Notes under the pieces: generated by a model
What the model was told of the DNA's origin: nothing
Databases searched by the model: none
What the model saw: only the letters and a program-made list of their open reading frames with translations
Shown: piece by piece, positions 21,713 to 22,637 of the stretch
Layout: each line of letters opens with the position of its first letter
How positions within the stretch are numbered: the first letter of the stretch is position 1
From: Halocafeteria seosinensis
Lineage: Eukaryota > Sar > Bigyra > Bicosoecida
Length of the DNA: 22,637 nt
Assembly (NCBI GenBank): GCA_001687465.1
Contig: LVLI01000598.1
Span: forward strand, 1-22,637
Reading direction: 5' to 3'
Made by a program: the position numbers and the translations under genes

Positions 21713-22637
21713 ATGACAGTGCCCGTAGCTCTTTTCGTCCCCAATATCATTGGGTATGTCCGAGTCTTGACCGGAGTCCTATCGTTCCCCTATGCGCTGC
21801 ATTCCCCGTGGATGTTTCTGGGGCTCTATGCGTTTAGCTATGCCCTGGATGCTTTGGATGGCGTAGCCGCCAGAGGATTGAACCAATGTGAGTGCTCGCT
21901 CAGACTCTACAAGCTTGTTTACACCGCATTTTACCTTTTTCCGGACGACTTTCCAGGCTCGCGCTTTGGAGCAGTCTTGGATATGGTCACTGACAGGTAT
22001 GACATTGTTTCAAAGAGAAGATGAACGACGATGTCTCGATCCTATCGGAGTTTGCTTTTTCCAGGTTTTGCACGTGTGTCTTGCTCTTGATACTCTCCCA
22101 CTTGTGGTAAGTAGCATCTGACAATTTTAAATTTCTAGAATGTGAGAACCCGTGAAGGATTTAGATGCTTTAATCTCCCGAGTTACGCAGGCGTGATCTG
22201 TTCCCTGTATGGGCCATACTCCTGAGTTTGGAATTGGTCAGCCACTGGTTATCTATGTACAGGTTAGTATCTATTGCGCCGAGAATCAGCGATGCATGCG
22301 ACGTTGAGTTATCGATAAGTAGTTTGTGGTTGTACAGCTCGTTGCTTCTTCAAAGTGGCTCCCACAAGACATCCGTTCGAAATCCTTTGTTACGGTTCTA
22401 TTACCTATATCCGTATGCACTTTTCACATTCTGCTTAGGAAACGAAGTGTTCTTGATGTCACTATATGGAATCGTCATGTTGTAAGTTGTTACCGTATTG
22501 TTAGACTCTCGTGGGGTGTTCGTTTTATCTCCCTTCAAGTATGGTGCAGGCCAAACTTCACGATCTGGATCCCAATCCTGGATCGTGTCGGTATTTTCAC
22601 AACGGCGCTGTACCTTGGGTTTCCGTTCTTCTTCATG
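21713..22637 (+). CDS. PIS1: CDP-diacylglycerol-inositol 3-phosphatidyltransferase (PI synthase), 3' end cut
   Basis: PI synthase makes phosphatidylinositol from CDP-DAG and myo-inositol in the ER membrane. The exons are 21713-21887, 21957-21996, 22065-22106, 22191-22262, 22338-22481 and 22550 to beyond the window end. The CDP-alcohol phosphatidyltransferase signature D-x2-D-G-x2-A-R-x8-G-x3-D-x3-D is complete: Asp46, Asp49-Gly50, Ala53-Arg54, Gly63, Asp67 and Asp71. It is assembled across intron 1. Further family marks are SHWLSMY, GSHKTS, NPLLRFYY and ALFTFCLGNE. Hydrophobic membrane segments occur at about 5-45, around 75-105 and 145-165, with another in the last exon. Exon 6 is read from the AG at 22549, because that frame gives a hydrophobic helix. 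Probably only a few tens of residues at the C-terminus are missing. Confidence 0.92.

Overview
This window is nuclear DNA from a eukaryote with compact, intron-rich genes. Most introns are GT-AG and about 50-190 nt long, and no operon-like spacing is seen. The gene content (tubulin cofactor C, a bacterial-type organellar TrpRS, a GATOR2 subunit, an endocytic NECAP, phosphatidylinositol synthase and a cytoplasmic-type prolyl hydroxylase/GlcNAc-transferase) fits a protist or alga, possibly a stramenopile. Nothing in the sequence proves the lineage. One ambiguous base (7076) shows the assembly is draft quality.

Left part (1-3500) is repeat-rich accessory DNA. A decayed Helitron-type helicase on the minus strand (1-972) is followed by copy 1 of a duplicated three-exon gene of unknown family (1254-2277, minus). 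Next comes a 0.73-kb element with long inverted-repeat arms (2404-3129). A 50-bp fragment at 3159-3208 repeats part of the helicase remnant.

The middle is a housekeeping block. TBCC (3489-4891, plus) and a DDX3/Ded1 DEAD-box helicase (5598-7806, plus) face a convergent mitochondrial/organellar-type tryptophanyl-tRNA synthetase (8039-9288, minus). Copy 2 of the duplicated gene follows (10076-11132, minus), so the two paralogues flank this block in direct orientation.

Next (about 11778-13542, minus) is the most striking gene, a prolyl 4-hydroxylase-type 2OG-Fe(II) oxygenase fused in one reading frame to a GT60-like GlcNAc-transferase. In Dictyostelium and Toxoplasma these two activities act one after the other on Skp1, in an O2-responsive pathway. 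The window copy carries three apparent one-base lesions, so it is either mis-sequenced or decaying. It shares a short divergent intergenic region with WDR24 (13818-16968, plus), a subunit of the GATOR2 complex of TORC1 nutrient signalling.

The right part holds about 2.1 kb without a confident gene (weak RCC1-like signals), a coiled-coil protein (19092-20037, minus), a NECAP endocytic adaptor-binding protein (20451-21374, minus) and, divergent from it, phosphatidylinositol synthase (from 21713, plus), which is cut by the window end. All complete gene models below give exon sums divisible by three.
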